From: Microbacterium timonense
GTDB lineage: Bacteria; Actinomycetota; Actinomycetes; Actinomycetales; Microbacteriaceae
DNA: 64,000 bases
Assembly (NCBI RefSeq): GCF_900292075.1
Contig: NZ_OLMV01000003.1
Span: forward strand, 558,001-622,000
Reading direction: 5' to 3'
The translations under genes were made by a program, and so were the position numbers. The notes beneath the pieces are model-generated. The model searched no databases, was not told the origin of the DNA, and worked only from the letters and a program-made list of their open reading frames with translations. Positions 1 to 11,670 of this stretch are shown here, piece after piece; within the stretch, counting starts at the first letter, position 1; each line of letters opens with the position of its first letter.

Positions 1-2042
1 ATGATCGCGTTGAAGATGATCGCGCTCGTGACCGCGGACGCGGGCGACGACAGCTGCATGACGTTCAGGGCCGCGAGGCCCGGGAACACGCCCATGAACA
101 TCGCCGGGATGATTGCGAAGTACTTGGCGATGTCGTTGGCCAGGGAGAAGGTGGTGAGCGCGCCGCGCGTGATGAGCAGCTGCTTGCCGATGCGCACGAT
201 GTCGATGAGCTTCGTCGGGTCGCTGTCCAGGTCGACCATGTTGCCGGCCTCCTTCGCGGCCGACGTTCCCGTGTTCATCGCCACGCCGACGTCGGCCTGC
301 GCGAGTGCGGGCGCGTCGTTGGTCCCGTCGCCGGTCATCGCGACGAGGTTGCCGCCTCCCTGCTCCTTGCGGATCAGCGCGAGCTTGTCTTCGGGGGTGG
401 CCTCGGCGAGGTAGTCGTCCACCCCCGCCTCCTTCGCGATCGCCGCGGCCGTGAGGGGGTTGTCGCCGGTGATCATGACCGTGCGGATGCCCATCGAGCG
501 CAACTCGTCGAATCGGTCGCGCAGCCCGTCCTTGACGATGTCCTTCAGGTGGATCACTCCCAGCACCCGGCCCTCGCCGGCGGGGTCGAGCGCCGCGACG
601 ACGAGCGGCGTGCCGCCGGACTGCGCGATGGCGTCGGTCTCGCTCGTCAGCTGAGCGCGCGTCGACGTCGAGACCGGGGATCCGGATGCCTCCAGCCATG
701 CCAGCACGGCAGACCCGGCGCCCTTTCGCACCTGCGTGCCGTCCGCGAGGTCGACGCCGCTCATGCGGGTCTGCGCAGTGAACGGTACGACGGTGGAACC
801 CCCGGGTTCGGTGACGCGGATGCCGCGGACGGCGGCCAGTTCGACGACCGAGACGCCCTCGGGGGTCGGGTCGGCGAGCGAGGACAGCGCGGCCGCCCGC
901 GCGAGCTCGTCGTCGCCGACGCCGGGCATCGTGACGAAGTCCGAGGCGCGGCGGTTGCCGTACGTGATCGTGCCTGTCTTGTCGAGCAGCAGAGTCGTGA
1001 CATCGCCCGCAGCCTCGACGGCACGGCCCGACATCGCGAGCACGTTGCGCTGTACGAGGCGGTCCATGCCCGCGATGCCGATCGCCGACAGCAGCGCCCC
1101 GATCGTCGTCGGGATGAGGCAGACGAGGAGCGCGATCAGCACCGGGACGCTCACCGGCGACGCCGCGTACGACGCGATCGGGTTGAGCGTCAGCACGACG
1201 ATGACGAAGACGATCGACAGGCTGGCGAGCAGGATGTTCAGCGCGATCTCGTTGGGCGTCTTCTGGCGCGCGGCGCCCTCGACGAGGGCGATCATGCGGT
1301 CGACGAACGTCTCGCCCGGCTTGGAGGTGATGCGCACCACGATGCGGTCCGACAGCACGCGGGTGCCGCCGGTGACGGCGGAGCGGTCGCCGCCGGACTC
1401 CCGCACCACGGGGGCGGACTCGCCGGTGATCGCGGACTCGTCGACCGTAGCGATGCCCGACACGATGTCGCCGTCGCCGGGGATGAGGTCGCCGGCTGTC
1501 ACGATGACGACATCTCCGAGCTTCAGCTCGGACGAGGCGACCTCGACCGTCTCGGCCCGCTCGGCCGCAGCATCCGTGACTCCGTCGTACGCGGTGGCAC
1601 GACGCGCCATGGTCGAGGTGCGGGTCTTGCGCAGCGACGCGGCCTGCGCCTTGCCGCGGCCCTCGGCCACCGACTCGGCGAGGTTCGCGAACAGCACGGT
1701 GAGCCACAGCCACAGGGCGATGCCCCACGTGAAGCCGAACGGCACAGGGGTGCCGCCGGACTCCTCGGCGCCGCCGAGGAACGGCTCGGCGATCGCGATC
1801 ACGGTGGTGAGTGCTGCTCCCACCCACACCAGGAACATGACGGGGTTGCGCCACAGCGCGGCAGGGTTGAGCTTGCGCAGCGCGCCGGGGAGCGCCTGGG
1901 CGAGCTGGGCGCCGCTGAAGGCGCGGGACGAAGGGTTCGGTCGTTTCGTCTCGGTCGCTCCGCCGCCTCGCTCGACGACCGGTACCCCCTCGGTCGTTGA
2001 GCGAGCGGAGCGAGACGAAACGTCTTGGGTGATGTTGTTCAT
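1..2042 (-). CDS. kdpB: Potassium-transporting P-type ATPase subunit B, 3' end cut by window
   Basis: KdpB is the catalytic subunit of the high-affinity KdpFABC K+ pump in the cell membrane; it hydrolyses ATP through a phospho-aspartate intermediate. The phosphorylation motif DKTGT lies near residue 354, and the last visible residues match the KdpB C-terminal membrane region, so roughly 40-50 residues are missing beyond the window edge. The ATG at 2042 follows the kdpA stop by 3 bp. The phosphorylated Asp is at 307 in E. coli KdpB, so this protein carries about 47 extra N-terminal residues. Residues about 8-36 of that extension are encoded by two inverted copies of a repeat (see repeat entry). 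The identity is clear; the extension is the odd feature. Confidence 0.95.
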   Translation of the reverse strand, partial: MNNITQDVSSRSARSTTEGVPVVERGGGATETKRPNPSSRAFSGAQLAQALPGALRKLNPAALWRNPVMFLVWVGAALTTVIAIAEPFLGGAEESGGTPVPFGFTWGIALWLWLTVLFANLAESVAEGRGKAQAASLRKTRTSTMARRATAYDGVTDAAAERAETVEVASSELKLGDVVIVTAGDLIPGDGDIVSGIATVDESAITGESAPVVRESGGDRSAVTGGTRVLSDRIVVRITSKPGETFVDRMIALVEGAARQKTPNEIALNILLASLSIVFVIVVLTLNPIASYAASPVSVPVLIALLVCLIPTTIGALLSAIGIAGMDRLVQRNVLAMSGRAVEAAGDVTTLLLDKTGTITYGNRRASDFVTMPGVGDDELARAAALSSLADPTPEGVSVVELAAVRGIRVTEPGGSTVVPFTAQTRMSGVDLADGTQVRKGAGSAVLAWLEASGSPVSTSTRAQLTSETDAIAQSGGTPLVVAALDPAGEGRVLGVIHLKDIVKDGLRDRFDELRSMGIRTVMITGDNPLTAAAIAKEAGVDDYLAEATPEDKLALIRKEQGGGNLVAMTGDGTNDAPALAQADVGVAMNTGTSAAKEAGNMVDLDSDPTKLIDIVRIGKQLLITRGALTTFSLANDIAKYFAIIPAMFMGVFPGLAALNVMQLSSPASAVTSAIIFNAI
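1939..2022. repeat. Inverted pair of REP-like repeats inside kdpB
   Basis: Two copies of a repeat related to CGTTTCGTCTCGCTNCGCTC..CAACGACCGG face each other at 1947-1980 (diverged) and 1990-2022. A third, near-identical copy lies in the gap at 4076-4109. The pair lies within the kdpB reading frame and adds residues such as [12 protein letters not shown] without a stop. Confidence 0.8.
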
Positions 2043-2045
2043 GAT

Positions 2046-3728
2046 TCAGACGAGCCCTTCCGCCAGGGGACCCAGCGTGAGAACGGGGAAATAGGTGAGT
2101 GCCGTGATGACGACGGCGACGACGGCGAGCAGGCCGACGAACTGCGGGCGGTAGGTAGGCAGGGTGCCGGCCGTCGAGGGGACGGGCGTCTGGGCGGCGA
2201 GCGAGCCGGCCAGTGCGAGCACCAGGACGATCGGGATGAACCGGCCGAGCAGCATCGCGACGCCGAGCGCCGTGTTGAGCCACGGGGTGTTCGCGGTGAG
2301 GCCGGCGAACGCGGAGCCGTTGTTGTTCGCGGCCGACGTGAAGGCGTACAGGACTTCGCTGAGGCCGTGGACGCCCGGGTTCCAGATCGACGTGGACTCC
2401 ATGTCGGCGCGGATCGGCGGGATGCCGAAGCTCAGCGCCACGCCCGCAAGCACCAGGGCCGGCGTCACGAGGATGTAGAGGCTCGCGAGCTTGATCTGCG
2501 TCGGCCCGATCTTCTTGCCGAGGTACTCCGGGGTGCGACCGACGAGGAGCCCGCCCACGAACACCGCGATGACGGCGAGCACGAGCATGCCGTACAGGCC
2601 GGAGCCGACGCCGCCCGGCGCGATCTCGCCGAGCATCATGTTGATCATGGGGATCATGCCGCCCAGCGCGGTATACGACTCGTGCATCGAGTTCACGGCG
2701 CCGGTGCTGGTGAGCGTCGTCGCGCCGGCGAACAGTGTGGATCCCCAGATGCCGAAGCGCTGTTCCTTGCCTTCCATCGCCGCGCCGGCGAGCTGGGGGG
2801 CAGTGCCCAATCCGAGGGACTCGAGCCACGTGACGGCGGTGATCGACAGCACGGCGATCGTGCCCATGACGGCGAGGATCGCGTAGCCCTGCCGGTTGTC
2901 GCCGACCATCCGGCCGAAGGCGCGCGGCAATGCGACCGGGATCGCGAGAAGCAGCAGGATCTCGAGCACGTTCGACCAGGCAGTGGGGTTCTCGAACGGG
3001 TGCGCGGAGTTGGCGTTGAAGAACCCGCCGCCGTTCGTGCCGAGCTCCTTGATGGCCTCCTGGGAGGCGACCGGGCCGCCGGGGAGGATCTGCGTGCCCC
3101 CGGTGAGGGTGCCGACCTCCGTGAACCCGTTGAAGTTCTGCACGACACCGGCGACGATCAGCGCGATCGCCGACACGACGGCAAGAGGCAGGAGCAGCCG
3201 TGTGATGCCGCGGGTGAGGTCCACCCAGAAGTTGCCGATCGTCGCCGACCCGCGCAGGGCGAAGCCGCGCACCAGCGCGACGGCGACGGCGATGCCCACC
3301 GCGGCCGAGACGAAGTTCTGCACGGCGAGTCCGGCGAGTTGCACGGTGTAGCCCATCGTGAGCTCAGGCGAGTAGGACTGCCAGTTGGTGTTGGTGACGA
3401 ACGACGCGGCGGTGTTGAAGGCGAGACCCTCCGGCACGGCGGGTAGTCCGAGCGAGTAGGGGAGGACCGCCTGGAATCGCTGCAGAGCGTAGACGAACAG
3501 CACACCGACGGCCGAGAACACCAGCACGCCTCGCAGGTACGCCTGCCACGTCTGCTCGGACTTCGGGTCGACGCCGACGAGACGGTACATGCCGCGTTCG
3601 ACGCGCCAGTCCTTGCCGGCGGTGTAGATGCGCGCGATCCAGTCGCCGAGAGGTCGGTAGAGGAGCGCCAGGATCAGCACAACGGTGGCGATCTGGAGGA
3701 TGCCGGTCCAGATCGTTGCGGCATCCAT
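2046..3728 (-). CDS. kdpA: Potassium-transporting ATPase subunit A
   Basis: KdpA is the K+-selective channel-like subunit of KdpFABC. The 560-residue length matches the family (557 in E. coli). It is hydrophobic throughout and shows selectivity-filter-type sequences [19 protein letters not shown] and NNNGSAF. The ATG at 3728 shares its A with the kdpF stop codon (TGATG), which indicates translational coupling. kdpB follows after 3 bp. Kdp is normally induced by K+ limitation through KdpDE; those genes and kdpC are not in the window and probably lie beyond the left edge. Confidence 0.97.
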   Translation of the reverse strand: MDAATIWTGILQIATVVLILALLYRPLGDWIARIYTAGKDWRVERGMYRLVGVDPKSEQTWQAYLRGVLVFSAVGVLFVYALQRFQAVLPYSLGLPAVPEGLAFNTAASFVTNTNWQSYSPELTMGYTVQLAGLAVQNFVSAAVGIAVAVALVRGFALRGSATIGNFWVDLTRGITRLLLPLAVVSAIALIVAGVVQNFNGFTEVGTLTGGTQILPGGPVASQEAIKELGTNGGGFFNANSAHPFENPTAWSNVLEILLLLAIPVALPRAFGRMVGDNRQGYAILAVMGTIAVLSITAVTWLESLGLGTAPQLAGAAMEGKEQRFGIWGSTLFAGATTLTSTGAVNSMHESYTALGGMIPMINMMLGEIAPGGVGSGLYGMLVLAVIAVFVGGLLVGRTPEYLGKKIGPTQIKLASLYILVTPALVLAGVALSFGIPPIRADMESTSIWNPGVHGLSEVLYAFTSAANNNGSAFAGLTANTPWLNTALGVAMLLGRFIPIVLVLALAGSLAAQTPVPSTAGTLPTYRPQFVGLLAVVAVVITALTYFPVLTLGPLAEGLV

Positions 3729-3817
3729 CAGAACTTCTCCGGCTTCACGAGAGCGACGACGAGATAGCCGATCGCGGCGAGGCCGAGGGCAGCGGCGAGG
3801 AGTGAGAAGACGATCAC
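3728..3817 (-). CDS. kdpF: Potassium-transporting ATPase subunit F
   Basis: KdpF is a single-span peptide that stabilises the Kdp complex. This reading frame is 29 codons, starts with GTG and encodes one hydrophobic helix followed by the typical ending ALVKPEKF. Its start overlaps the preceding 27-codon frame (GTGA) and its stop overlaps the kdpA start, so all three are very likely translated in series. Recognition rests on size, the KPEKF ending and position. Confidence 0.9.
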   Translation of the reverse strand: MIVFSLLAAALGLAAIGYLVVALVKPEKF

Positions 3818-3897
3818 AGCTTCTCGACTCCCTTCGCGACGAGTCCGACGAGCGCGAAGAGCGCGAGCGTCAGGGCGAGGTAGATGACATCGAGCAC
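3814..3897 (-). CDS. 27-aa hydrophobic microprotein leading the kdp operon
   Basis: A 27-codon frame starts at GTG 3897 behind a GGGAG ribosome binding site 7 bases upstream. It encodes a single predicted membrane helix ([19 protein letters not shown]) followed by a basic/acidic tail (AKGVEKL). Its stop overlaps the kdpF start by four bases (GTGA). Its position and coupling suggest a second small Kdp-associated subunit. I recall similar unnamed short peptides before kdpF in other actinobacteria, but no function is known to me. Confidence 0.7.
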   Translation of the reverse strand: MLDVIYLALTLALFALVGLVAKGVEKL

Positions 3898-4075
3898 GAG
3901 GACTCCCGGTGTGTGCGAGCCGGGCCCGTCGCCCGGTCGCCCGCCGCTCGGCGGGCGCGCATCCGATGCAACACGGGCACGGATGCTGCATCAGCGGTCC
4001 TCACGGAATCCGAACGCGCCCCGGCGCGCATGCTCACGAAGCGCTGACGCCGCCGAGCCGTGCCCGGTGGTCGGG

Positions 4076-4109
4076 CGTTTCGTCTCGCTGCGCTCGCTCA
4101 ACGACCGGG
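4076..4109. repeat. REP-like repeat, intergenic copy
   Basis: A 34-bp copy of the CGTTTCGTCTCGCT..CAACGACCGG repeat. It differs by about one base from the inverted copy inside kdpB at 1990-2022. Confidence 0.8.
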
Positions 4110-4127
4110 TCGTGGGTGTCTTCGGCT

Positions 4128-4203
4128 CGGGTTTGGGGCGCGTTTCTTACGTTTGGGGCGCTTCTTGCGCGCCCCGAACGTACGCGGTGCGCCCCAAAAC
4201 CCG
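4128..4203. repeat. TTTGGGGCGC nested palindromic element, copy 1
   Basis: The arms at 4128-4141 and 4189-4203 are complementary apart from a one-base bulge. They enclose a second hairpin (4149-4161 pairing with 4169-4181), so the core motif appears twice direct and twice inverted. A second copy with the same layout lies at 27384-27455, and the first 14 bases are identical in both. It sits downstream of sufU and upstream of kdp, with no T-tract. Confidence 0.85.
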
Positions 4204-4248
4204 GGAGTGGGGGGTGGGGGTGGGGAACGGATGCCGCCGGCCTGGGAA

Positions 4249-6005
<1,757 letters not shown>

Positions 6006-6066
6006 TCAAGGCTACGCGGGATGCCGCGCCCCGGCGCCGGTGCATGCGCCACCGGCTGAGGGATCC

Positions 6067-8193
6067 TCAGCCCACGCGGGGCTGTTCCGACGACGCGTCG
6101 GCCGGGGCCGGCGGGCCGGCCGGGCGGATCGCACGGCGACCGACACGGTGCACCTCGGGCGCCGCCCCGCGTCCGGCTCGGTCATCGCCGGGGAGGGCGC
6201 GCGAACGGCGGCCGTAGATGAGCTCGGACGAATCGAGCAGCCACGGCACGAGCGTGATCGAGACACCGTGAACGAGCATGAGCTGCTGCGCGATGCGGCG
6301 GGCGCGACGGTTGTGCAGAAGCGACTCCCACCAGTGACCCACGATGTACTGCGGCAGGTAGACCGTGACGACGGCCGGGCCGTGCTGCTGGCGGTACCGC
6401 TTGATGAACTCCGCGATCGGGCTGGCGTACATGCGGTACGGCGACTCGATGATCTTCAGCGGGATCGGCATGCGGTGCGCGCGCCACTCCGCCTCGAGGG
6501 CGGCGGCATCCTCCTTCGTCACGGCGATGTGCACCGCGAACGTCTTGTCGTGCTTGGCGGCCAGAGCGTAGTCGACCGCCTTCACGACGGGCTTCTGCAG
6601 CTTGTTCACGAGGATCAGCGCCACGTCGCCCGACGAGCCGAAGTGGATGCGGTCATCCATGGCGATCTCGTGCTCCACGTCGCGGTAGTACCGGTTCACG
6701 CCGACCATGAGGAACGACAGCACCGGAATGGCGAGGAAGACCAGCCATGCGCCGTGCGTGAACTTCGTGATCGTCACGATGACCAGGACGGATGCCGTCA
6801 TCGTGGCTCCGAGCGAGTTGATGACGAGTCCCTTGCGAAGCCCGAAGGCCTCCACGCGCGCCGACCTGCTGTTGCGGTGGTCGACCGGAAGGTCGCGCAG
6901 GGCACGCAGTCCGCGGGTCCAGTGGCGGATCATGCCGATCTGTCCCAGCGTGAACGAGACGAAGACGCCGATGATGTACAGCTGGATCAGGTTCGTCAGG
7001 TTCGCCTGATAGATCACCAGCACGCCGATCGCGACCAGGCCCAGGATGATCATGCCGTTCGAGTACACGAGGCGGTCGCCGCGCGTGTTGAGCGCCTTCG
7101 GCGCGTAGCCGTCGCGTGCCAGCACGGCGCCCAGCAGCGGGAAGCCGTTGAAGGCCGTGTTGGCCGCCAGCAGCAGCACCACCGCCGTCGCCGCCTGGAT
7201 GATGAAGAACGGGATCGAGTTCATGCCGAACACCGCCGACGAGACCTGCGCCATGAGGCTCGGCTGCGGGTTGTTCGCACAGTCGAAGCCGATGAGGTCG
7301 CACGGGTTCTCGGCGTAGTGCACGCCTGAGACGAGGGCGAGGGCGGTCAGGCCCGAGAACAGCAGGATCGCGATGCCGCCCATCAGCGCGAGCGTCGTCT
7401 GGGCGTTGCGCACCTTCGGCTGGCGGAACGCCTGCACACCGTTGGAGACCGCCTCGACCCCCGTCAACGCCGAACAGCCGCTCGAGAACGCACGCAGGAT
7501 CAGCAGAATCACCGCCGCCTGCGTGATGTTCTGCGCCTCGACGGCGTACTGCGCGCTCGAGGCCACCGGGGCGTTCCCCGTGACCGTCTCGAAGAGGCCG
7601 ACGACGATCATGACGGCGACCGAGCCGATGAAGATGTACGTCGGGATCGCGAAGGCCGTCGAAGCCTCGCGGACGCCCCGAAGGTTCACGATGACGATGA
7701 GGATGACGAAGCCGACCGCGAGTTCGACGCGGAACGGGTTCAGGCCGGGCAGCGCCGAGATGATGTTGTCGACGCCGGACGCGACCGAGACCGACACCGT
7801 CAGCACGTAGTCCACGAGCAGTGCGGCGGCGACGATCACGCCGGGCACCTCGCCGAGGTTCTTGCGGGCCACCTCGTAATCGCCGCCCCCCGACGGGTAG
7901 GCCTTGATGAGCTGCCGGTAGCTGATGACAACGACGATGAGCAGCACGACCACCGCGACCGCCACCCACGGCGCGAAGGCGAGGAAGGCCAGGCCTCCGG
8001 TGAGGAGGATGAGCAGCAGCTCCTGCGGCGCGTAGGCCACCGACGACAGCGCGTCGGACGCGAAGATCGGCAGCGCCCGCTTCTTCGGCAGCAGGTGCTC
8101 GTCGGAGTCCGTCGACGCCAGTGGGTCGCCCAGGATGAGGCGCTTGGCGATCGGCGGCTCGTCCACCGACTGCTCGCGGCTTTCGTTCGTCAC
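6067..8193 (-). CDS. APC-family amino-acid/cation permease with C-terminal cytosolic domain
   Basis: This is a large membrane transporter of about 708 residues. Residues about 50-490 hold roughly 12 hydrophobic segments of the APC superfamily, including the early ASDALSSVAY motif typical of this actinobacterial subgroup. Residues about 500-650 form a soluble domain resembling a universal stress (UspA-like) fold. The substrate is not readable from sequence. A TTG at 8202 is in frame, but the GTG at 8193 (MTNESREQ) is the more usual start. The last 50 residues are Pro/Ala/Arg rich and poorly conserved in appearance. Confidence 0.85.
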   Translation of the reverse strand: MTNESREQSVDEPPIAKRLILGDPLASTDSDEHLLPKKRALPIFASDALSSVAYAPQELLLILLTGGLAFLAFAPWVAVAVVVLLIVVVISYRQLIKAYPSGGGDYEVARKNLGEVPGVIVAAALLVDYVLTVSVSVASGVDNIISALPGLNPFRVELAVGFVILIVIVNLRGVREASTAFAIPTYIFIGSVAVMIVVGLFETVTGNAPVASSAQYAVEAQNITQAAVILLILRAFSSGCSALTGVEAVSNGVQAFRQPKVRNAQTTLALMGGIAILLFSGLTALALVSGVHYAENPCDLIGFDCANNPQPSLMAQVSSAVFGMNSIPFFIIQAATAVVLLLAANTAFNGFPLLGAVLARDGYAPKALNTRGDRLVYSNGMIILGLVAIGVLVIYQANLTNLIQLYIIGVFVSFTLGQIGMIRHWTRGLRALRDLPVDHRNSRSARVEAFGLRKGLVINSLGATMTASVLVIVTITKFTHGAWLVFLAIPVLSFLMVGVNRYYRDVEHEIAMDDRIHFGSSGDVALILVNKLQKPVVKAVDYALAAKHDKTFAVHIAVTKEDAAALEAEWRAHRMPIPLKIIESPYRMYASPIAEFIKRYRQQHGPAVVTVYLPQYIVGHWWESLLHNRRARRIAQQLMLVHGVSITLVPWLLDSSELIYGRRSRALPGDDRAGRGAAPEVHRVGRRAIRPAGPPAPADASSEQPRVG

Positions 8194-8240
8194 GGCGGGC
8201 AAGGCTACCCGCGTGCGGGGCGCCGGGCTCCGTCCGAACG

Positions 8241-8398
8241 GGCATCCTCACGGAATCCATACGGTTCCCGCGTTCACGGGCCCGCGCGCCCGCGGGCCGC
8301 GCGGAATCGCGGCATCCGAGCCTCACGGAATCTCTGCGCCCTCTCGGCAACCCGGCGCTGAGGCCTCGCGGATGCCGCGCCCACTCCGTGAGCCTCGG
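8241..8398. repeat. CCTCACGGAATC repeat/palindrome element in a divergent gap
   Basis: CCTCACGGAATC occurs directly at 8246-8257 and 8321-8332 (and elsewhere at 3999-4010). An inverted, slightly changed copy at 8383-8398 pairs with 8316-8331 (14 of 16). The element fills most of the gap between the divergent APC permease and VanZ genes, so it is not a terminator. Confidence 0.65.
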
Positions 8399-8417
8399 GC
8401 TCTGCGAGACTCGGACC

Positions 8418-9515
8418 GTGGAGGACCAGCTCATCCTCGCCGTGGTCGCCATCACCCTCGGGCTGGTGGTCGGGGTGCTGCTGTTCGTGCCGTTCGTGGC
8501 ACTGAGCTATCGCCGCCGCGGCGGCTTCGGCATCGGGCGATTCCTCCTGTGGGGTGCGGCACTCGTCTCGGCGATGGCGATCTGGACGTACACGCTGCTG
8601 CCGCTGCCCGACCCCGACGCGATCCGCTGCGCGGGCGTCAACCTCGATGTCACCACCCTTGCCGACGACGTGCGCGTGGCCGTCTCGCGGGGCGGAAACC
8701 CGGCCGTCGACCCGGCGGTGCTGCAGCTGCTGCTCAACGTGCTGCTGTTCGTGCCGCTGGGGTTCTTCCTGCGCGTCCTGGGCGGGCGCGGCGTGGCGGT
8801 CGCTGCCGTGGTGGGAGTCGCCCTGTCCGGCTTCGTGGAGCTCACCCAGCTCACCGGCGTGTGGGGGCTCTATCCGTGTGGGTACCGGGTGTTCGACGTG
8901 GTCGACATGCTCACCAATGCGCTCGGGGCCGTGCTGGGGTCCCTGCTGGGGCTGGTGGTTCCGCGTCGGCATCGGGGCTCGCCGAAGCTGCCCGACGCCG
9001 ACCGCCCGCAGCCGGTGACCCGCGGGCGCCGACTGCTCGGCATGTTCTGTGACGCGCTCGCCGCGTGGGTGCTGGGCCTGTCGGTCATCGTGGCGGTGCA
9101 GCTGTCGCTCTCGCTGCTCGGAGCCGATGCGGCGGTGCGTGACGGGTCCGCCGCCGAAGTCGTCGGCGCCGCCGTCCCCGTCGTCGTGTGGCTCGTCGTC
9201 ACGACCGCCTCCGGTGCCACGGTCGGCGACCACGCCGTGCAGCTGCGTTTCACGGGCGGCCAGCTCCCGGTGGGGCTTGCTCGCGTGCTCCGTTTCGTCG
9301 GGGGCATCGGCGGCTACCTCGTGCTGAGCGTCCTGCCGGGGGCGTGGGCCTTCGTCGCCGCCGTGTTCGCGGCCGTGTCACTCGTGCTCGTGTTCACCAC
9401 AGGCGGGCATCGGGGGCTTCCCGGCCTCGTCTCAGGTCAGCGGCTCGTCGACGCCCGAGAGATGGAGCAGCCGGGTGCCTCGTCACCCGGCTCCGCGCCC
9501 GCCGCCGGGACATGA
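8418..9515 (+). CDS. VanZ-like / RDD-domain membrane protein
   Basis: This 365-residue protein has an N-terminal VanZ-like region (about residues 5-185). It shows the family features LLNVLLFVPLGFFL, ELTQL and FDVVDMLTNALGAVLG. A C-terminal RDD-type region follows (about 205-345, from RRLLGMFCDALAA to GATVGDHAVQLRF). About eight membrane spans are expected. VanZ proteins are linked to glycopeptide tolerance or envelope functions, but this one has no resistance genes beside it. GTG 8418 (MEDQLIL) is chosen because the first hydrophobic helix follows directly. Confidence 0.8.
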   Translation: MEDQLILAVVAITLGLVVGVLLFVPFVALSYRRRGGFGIGRFLLWGAALVSAMAIWTYTLLPLPDPDAIRCAGVNLDVTTLADDVRVAVSRGGNPAVDPAVLQLLLNVLLFVPLGFFLRVLGGRGVAVAAVVGVALSGFVELTQLTGVWGLYPCGYRVFDVVDMLTNALGAVLGSLLGLVVPRRHRGSPKLPDADRPQPVTRGRRLLGMFCDALAAWVLGLSVIVAVQLSLSLLGADAAVRDGSAAEVVGAAVPVVVWLVVTTASGATVGDHAVQLRFTGGQLPVGLARVLRFVGGIGGYLVLSVLPGAWAFVAAVFAAVSLVLVFTTGGHRGLPGLVSGQRLVDAREMEQPGASSPGSAPAAGT

Positions 9516-9519
9516 GGAG

Positions 9520-9552
9520 GGGACGGATGCCGCGGCCCACGGCATCCGTCCC
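9520..9552. terminator. Bidirectional terminator hairpin
   Basis: A perfect 13-bp stem (9520-9532 with 9540-9552) with a 7-base loop lies between the converging ends of the VanZ/RDD gene and gap. The stem is the GGATGCCG/CGGCATCC type that recurs between convergent genes here. There is no long T-tract. Confidence 0.75.
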
Positions 9553-9562
9553 TTCCGCAGCA

Positions 9563-10561
9563 TCAGCTCCGCGCCAGCAGCTCCAGGGTGTCGACCACGC
9601 GGTTCGAGAAGCCCCACTCGTTGTCGTACCAGGCGACGACCTTGACGTGACGGCCGTCGACGCGGGTGAGTGCGGAGTCGAAGATCGAGGAGGCCGGAAC
9701 GCCCACGATGTCCGACGAGACCAGCGGGTCGTCGGAGTACTCGAGGATGCCGGCGAGCGGCCCTGCGGCGGCTTGGCGATACGCTGCGAGAACCTCGTCG
9801 CGGGTGACCTCGCGCTCCACCGTCGTGTTGAGCTCGACGATCGAGCCGACCGGCACCGGCACGCGGATCGAGTCGCCGGCGAGCCGGCCGTCCAGGCGCG
9901 GGAGCACCAGGCCGATGGCCTTCGCGGCCCCCGTGGTCGTGGGCACGATGTTCACCGCGGCCGCCCGCGCGCGCCGGGCGTCGCGATGAGGGCCGTCCTG
10001 CAGGTTCTGCTCCTGCGTGTACGCGTGCACCGTCGTCATGAATCCGTGCTCGATGCCGGCGAGGTCGTCGAGCACGGCCGCGAGCGGCGCGAGCGCGTTC
10101 GTCGTGCACGACGCGTTGGAGACGATCGTGTGGCGGGCCGGGTCGTACGCGTCCGTGTTGACGCCGTAGGCGAGGGTCACATCGGCGCCGTCGGAGGGCG
10201 CCGACACGAGCACCTTGCGGGCCCCGGCCTCGAGGTGGGCACGGGCGTCGGTGGCCGCGGTGAAGCGGCCGGTGGCCTCGAGCACGACGTCCACCCCGAG
10301 CTCGGCCCAGGGGAGCTGTGCCGGAACGCGCTCGGCCAGGACGCGGATGCGCCGGCCGTCCACGACGAGGTCGTCGCCTTCCGCAGACACGGGCCGGCCG
10401 AGTCGGCCGGCCGTCGAGTCGCACGCGAGGAGGCGTGCGAGCGCGAGGGGCTCGGCCAGGTCGTTGACGGCGACCACCTCCAGTGAGGAGTCGCGTTCGA
10501 GCAGCGCGCGCAGCACATTGCGCCCGATGCGTCCGAATCCGTTGATGGCGATGCGGGTCAT
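9563..10561 (-). CDS. gap: Type I glyceraldehyde-3-phosphate dehydrogenase
   Basis: This enzyme oxidises glyceraldehyde 3-phosphate with NAD+ and phosphate in central carbon metabolism. The 332 residues include the Rossmann start AINGFGRIGRNVLRA, the active-site motif SNASCTTN and the C-terminal WYDNEWGFSNRV. It stands alone, without pgk or tpi, so it may be a second GAPDH of the genome; that cannot be shown from this window. The region after VVAVNDL (AEPLALARLL) differs from the usual TD..LAHLL and could affect cofactor preference. The ATG start at 10561 is clear. Confidence 0.93.
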   Translation of the reverse strand: MTRIAINGFGRIGRNVLRALLERDSSLEVVAVNDLAEPLALARLLACDSTAGRLGRPVSAEGDDLVVDGRRIRVLAERVPAQLPWAELGVDVVLEATGRFTAATDARAHLEAGARKVLVSAPSDGADVTLAYGVNTDAYDPARHTIVSNASCTTNALAPLAAVLDDLAGIEHGFMTTVHAYTQEQNLQDGPHRDARRARAAAVNIVPTTTGAAKAIGLVLPRLDGRLAGDSIRVPVPVGSIVELNTTVEREVTRDEVLAAYRQAAAGPLAGILEYSDDPLVSSDIVGVPASSIFDSALTRVDGRHVKVVAWYDNEWGFSNRVVDTLELLARS

Positions 10562-10665
10562 GGTTGTCCTTTCGGGTCCTCACCAGACTCGTTCGCGCGG
10601 GTCGCCCACGACAGCGGCGAGAGCGCCATGGTTCGCAAGGATCACGCCATCGACCGGCGCCACCG

Positions 10666-11619
10666 CTACCGGCTGTGGCCGAACGTGCGGCGATACTCGC
10701 TGGGCGTCGTTCCGAGGATCCGCTGGAAGTGAAGGCGCAGGTTCGCGCCGGTCCCGAGCCCGACATCCGCGGCGATCTGCTCGACGCTGCGCTCGGATCG
10801 CTCCAGGAGCTCGCGCGCGACGTCGATGCGGGCGCGCATCACCCATTGCATGGGGGTGTACCCGGTGTCGTCGACGAATCGGCGTGAGAACGTCCGGGGC
10901 GACACCGCGGCGTGCCGCGCGAGCGCCTCGAGCGTGAGCGGATCGCCCAGGCGGTGCAGAGCCCACTCGCGCGTGGCGGCGAATCGCTCGCCGAGCGGCT
11001 CCGGCACGCTCCTCGGCACGTACTGCGCCTGGCCCCCGCTGCGGTACGGCGCCGCGACCAGTCGCCGCGCCGCGTAGTTGGACGCCGCAACGCCGAGGTC
11101 GCGGCGCAGGATGTGCAGGCAGAGGTCGATGCCCGACGCGGCGCCGGCCGATGTCAGCACGCTGCCCTCGTCCACGAACAGCACGTTCTCGTCGACGCGG
11201 ACGAGCGGGTGCTTCTCCGCCAGTGCGCGGGTGTAGTGCCAGTGCGTCGTGGCTCGCCTGCCGTCGAGCAGACCCGTCTGGGCGAGGGCGAACGCGCCGG
11301 TCGAGATCGCCGCAAGCCGCGCGCCGCGCTCATGCGCGGCGATGAGCGGTGCGATCACCTCCCGCGGCGGGTCCCGCTTGTCGGGCAGGCGGTAACCGGG
11401 GATGAACACGAGGTCCGCCCATTCGAGCGCTTCCAGCCCGTGGGCGACGACATACGAGAGGCCGTCGCCGCCCGCGACCGGACCGGGGGCGACACTGCAC
11501 ACGCGCACCTCATAGGGCATGCTCGGACGGGTCGTGAACACTTGGGCCGGGATGCCGACGTCCAGCGGCTTCGCGCCGTCGAGAACGAGGACCGCGACCC
11601 GCCCGCTGGACTGTGACAC
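10666..11619 (-). CDS. GlxA-type AraC-family transcriptional regulator
   Basis: This 317-residue regulator has an N-terminal DJ-1/PfpI (class I amidotransferase-like) domain (about 5-175) and a C-terminal AraC/XylS DNA-binding domain (about 215-310). The DNA-binding domain shows LARHAAVSPRTFSRRF and the second helix-turn-helix ending LGTTPSEYRRTF. The nucleophile position of catalytic DJ-1 enzymes reads AISTGAFAL, so it is Thr rather than Cys, as is usual in non-enzymatic sensor versions. The start is GTG 11619. The M20 amidohydrolase lies 51 bp upstream on the same strand; gap starts 104 bp downstream. Its targets are unknown. Confidence 0.88.
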   Translation of the reverse strand: MSQSSGRVAVLVLDGAKPLDVGIPAQVFTTRPSMPYEVRVCSVAPGPVAGGDGLSYVVAHGLEALEWADLVFIPGYRLPDKRDPPREVIAPLIAAHERGARLAAISTGAFALAQTGLLDGRRATTHWHYTRALAEKHPLVRVDENVLFVDEGSVLTSAGAASGIDLCLHILRRDLGVAASNYAARRLVAAPYRSGGQAQYVPRSVPEPLGERFAATREWALHRLGDPLTLEALARHAAVSPRTFSRRFVDDTGYTPMQWVMRARIDVARELLERSERSVEQIAADVGLGTGANLRLHFQRILGTTPSEYRRTFGHSR

Positions 11620-11670
11620 GGCACTCAGGGTATCCGCGCGGTGACCTGGGCCGGTCGCCGCCGCCGCGTC

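Larger units (their letters stand above)
3898..4248. other. 351-bp gap between kdp and sufU
   Basis: I see no gene in this stretch. It contains one copy of CCTCACGGAATCC (3999-4011), which recurs upstream of the VanZ gene, one REP-like copy (4076-4109) and the TTTGGGGCGC palindromic element (4128-4203). The kdp promoter must lie here, but no convincing -35/-10 pair stands out. Confidence 0.7.

Noticed and set aside
2025..3446. A 473-codon plus-strand frame opposite kdpA
   Set aside because: kdpA is clear on the other strand; the shadow is Asp/Arg/Glu-rich without motifs.
10562..10665. Small gene between gap and the GlxA-type regulator
   Set aside because: The 104-bp gap has no frame with a start, binding site and reasonable composition.
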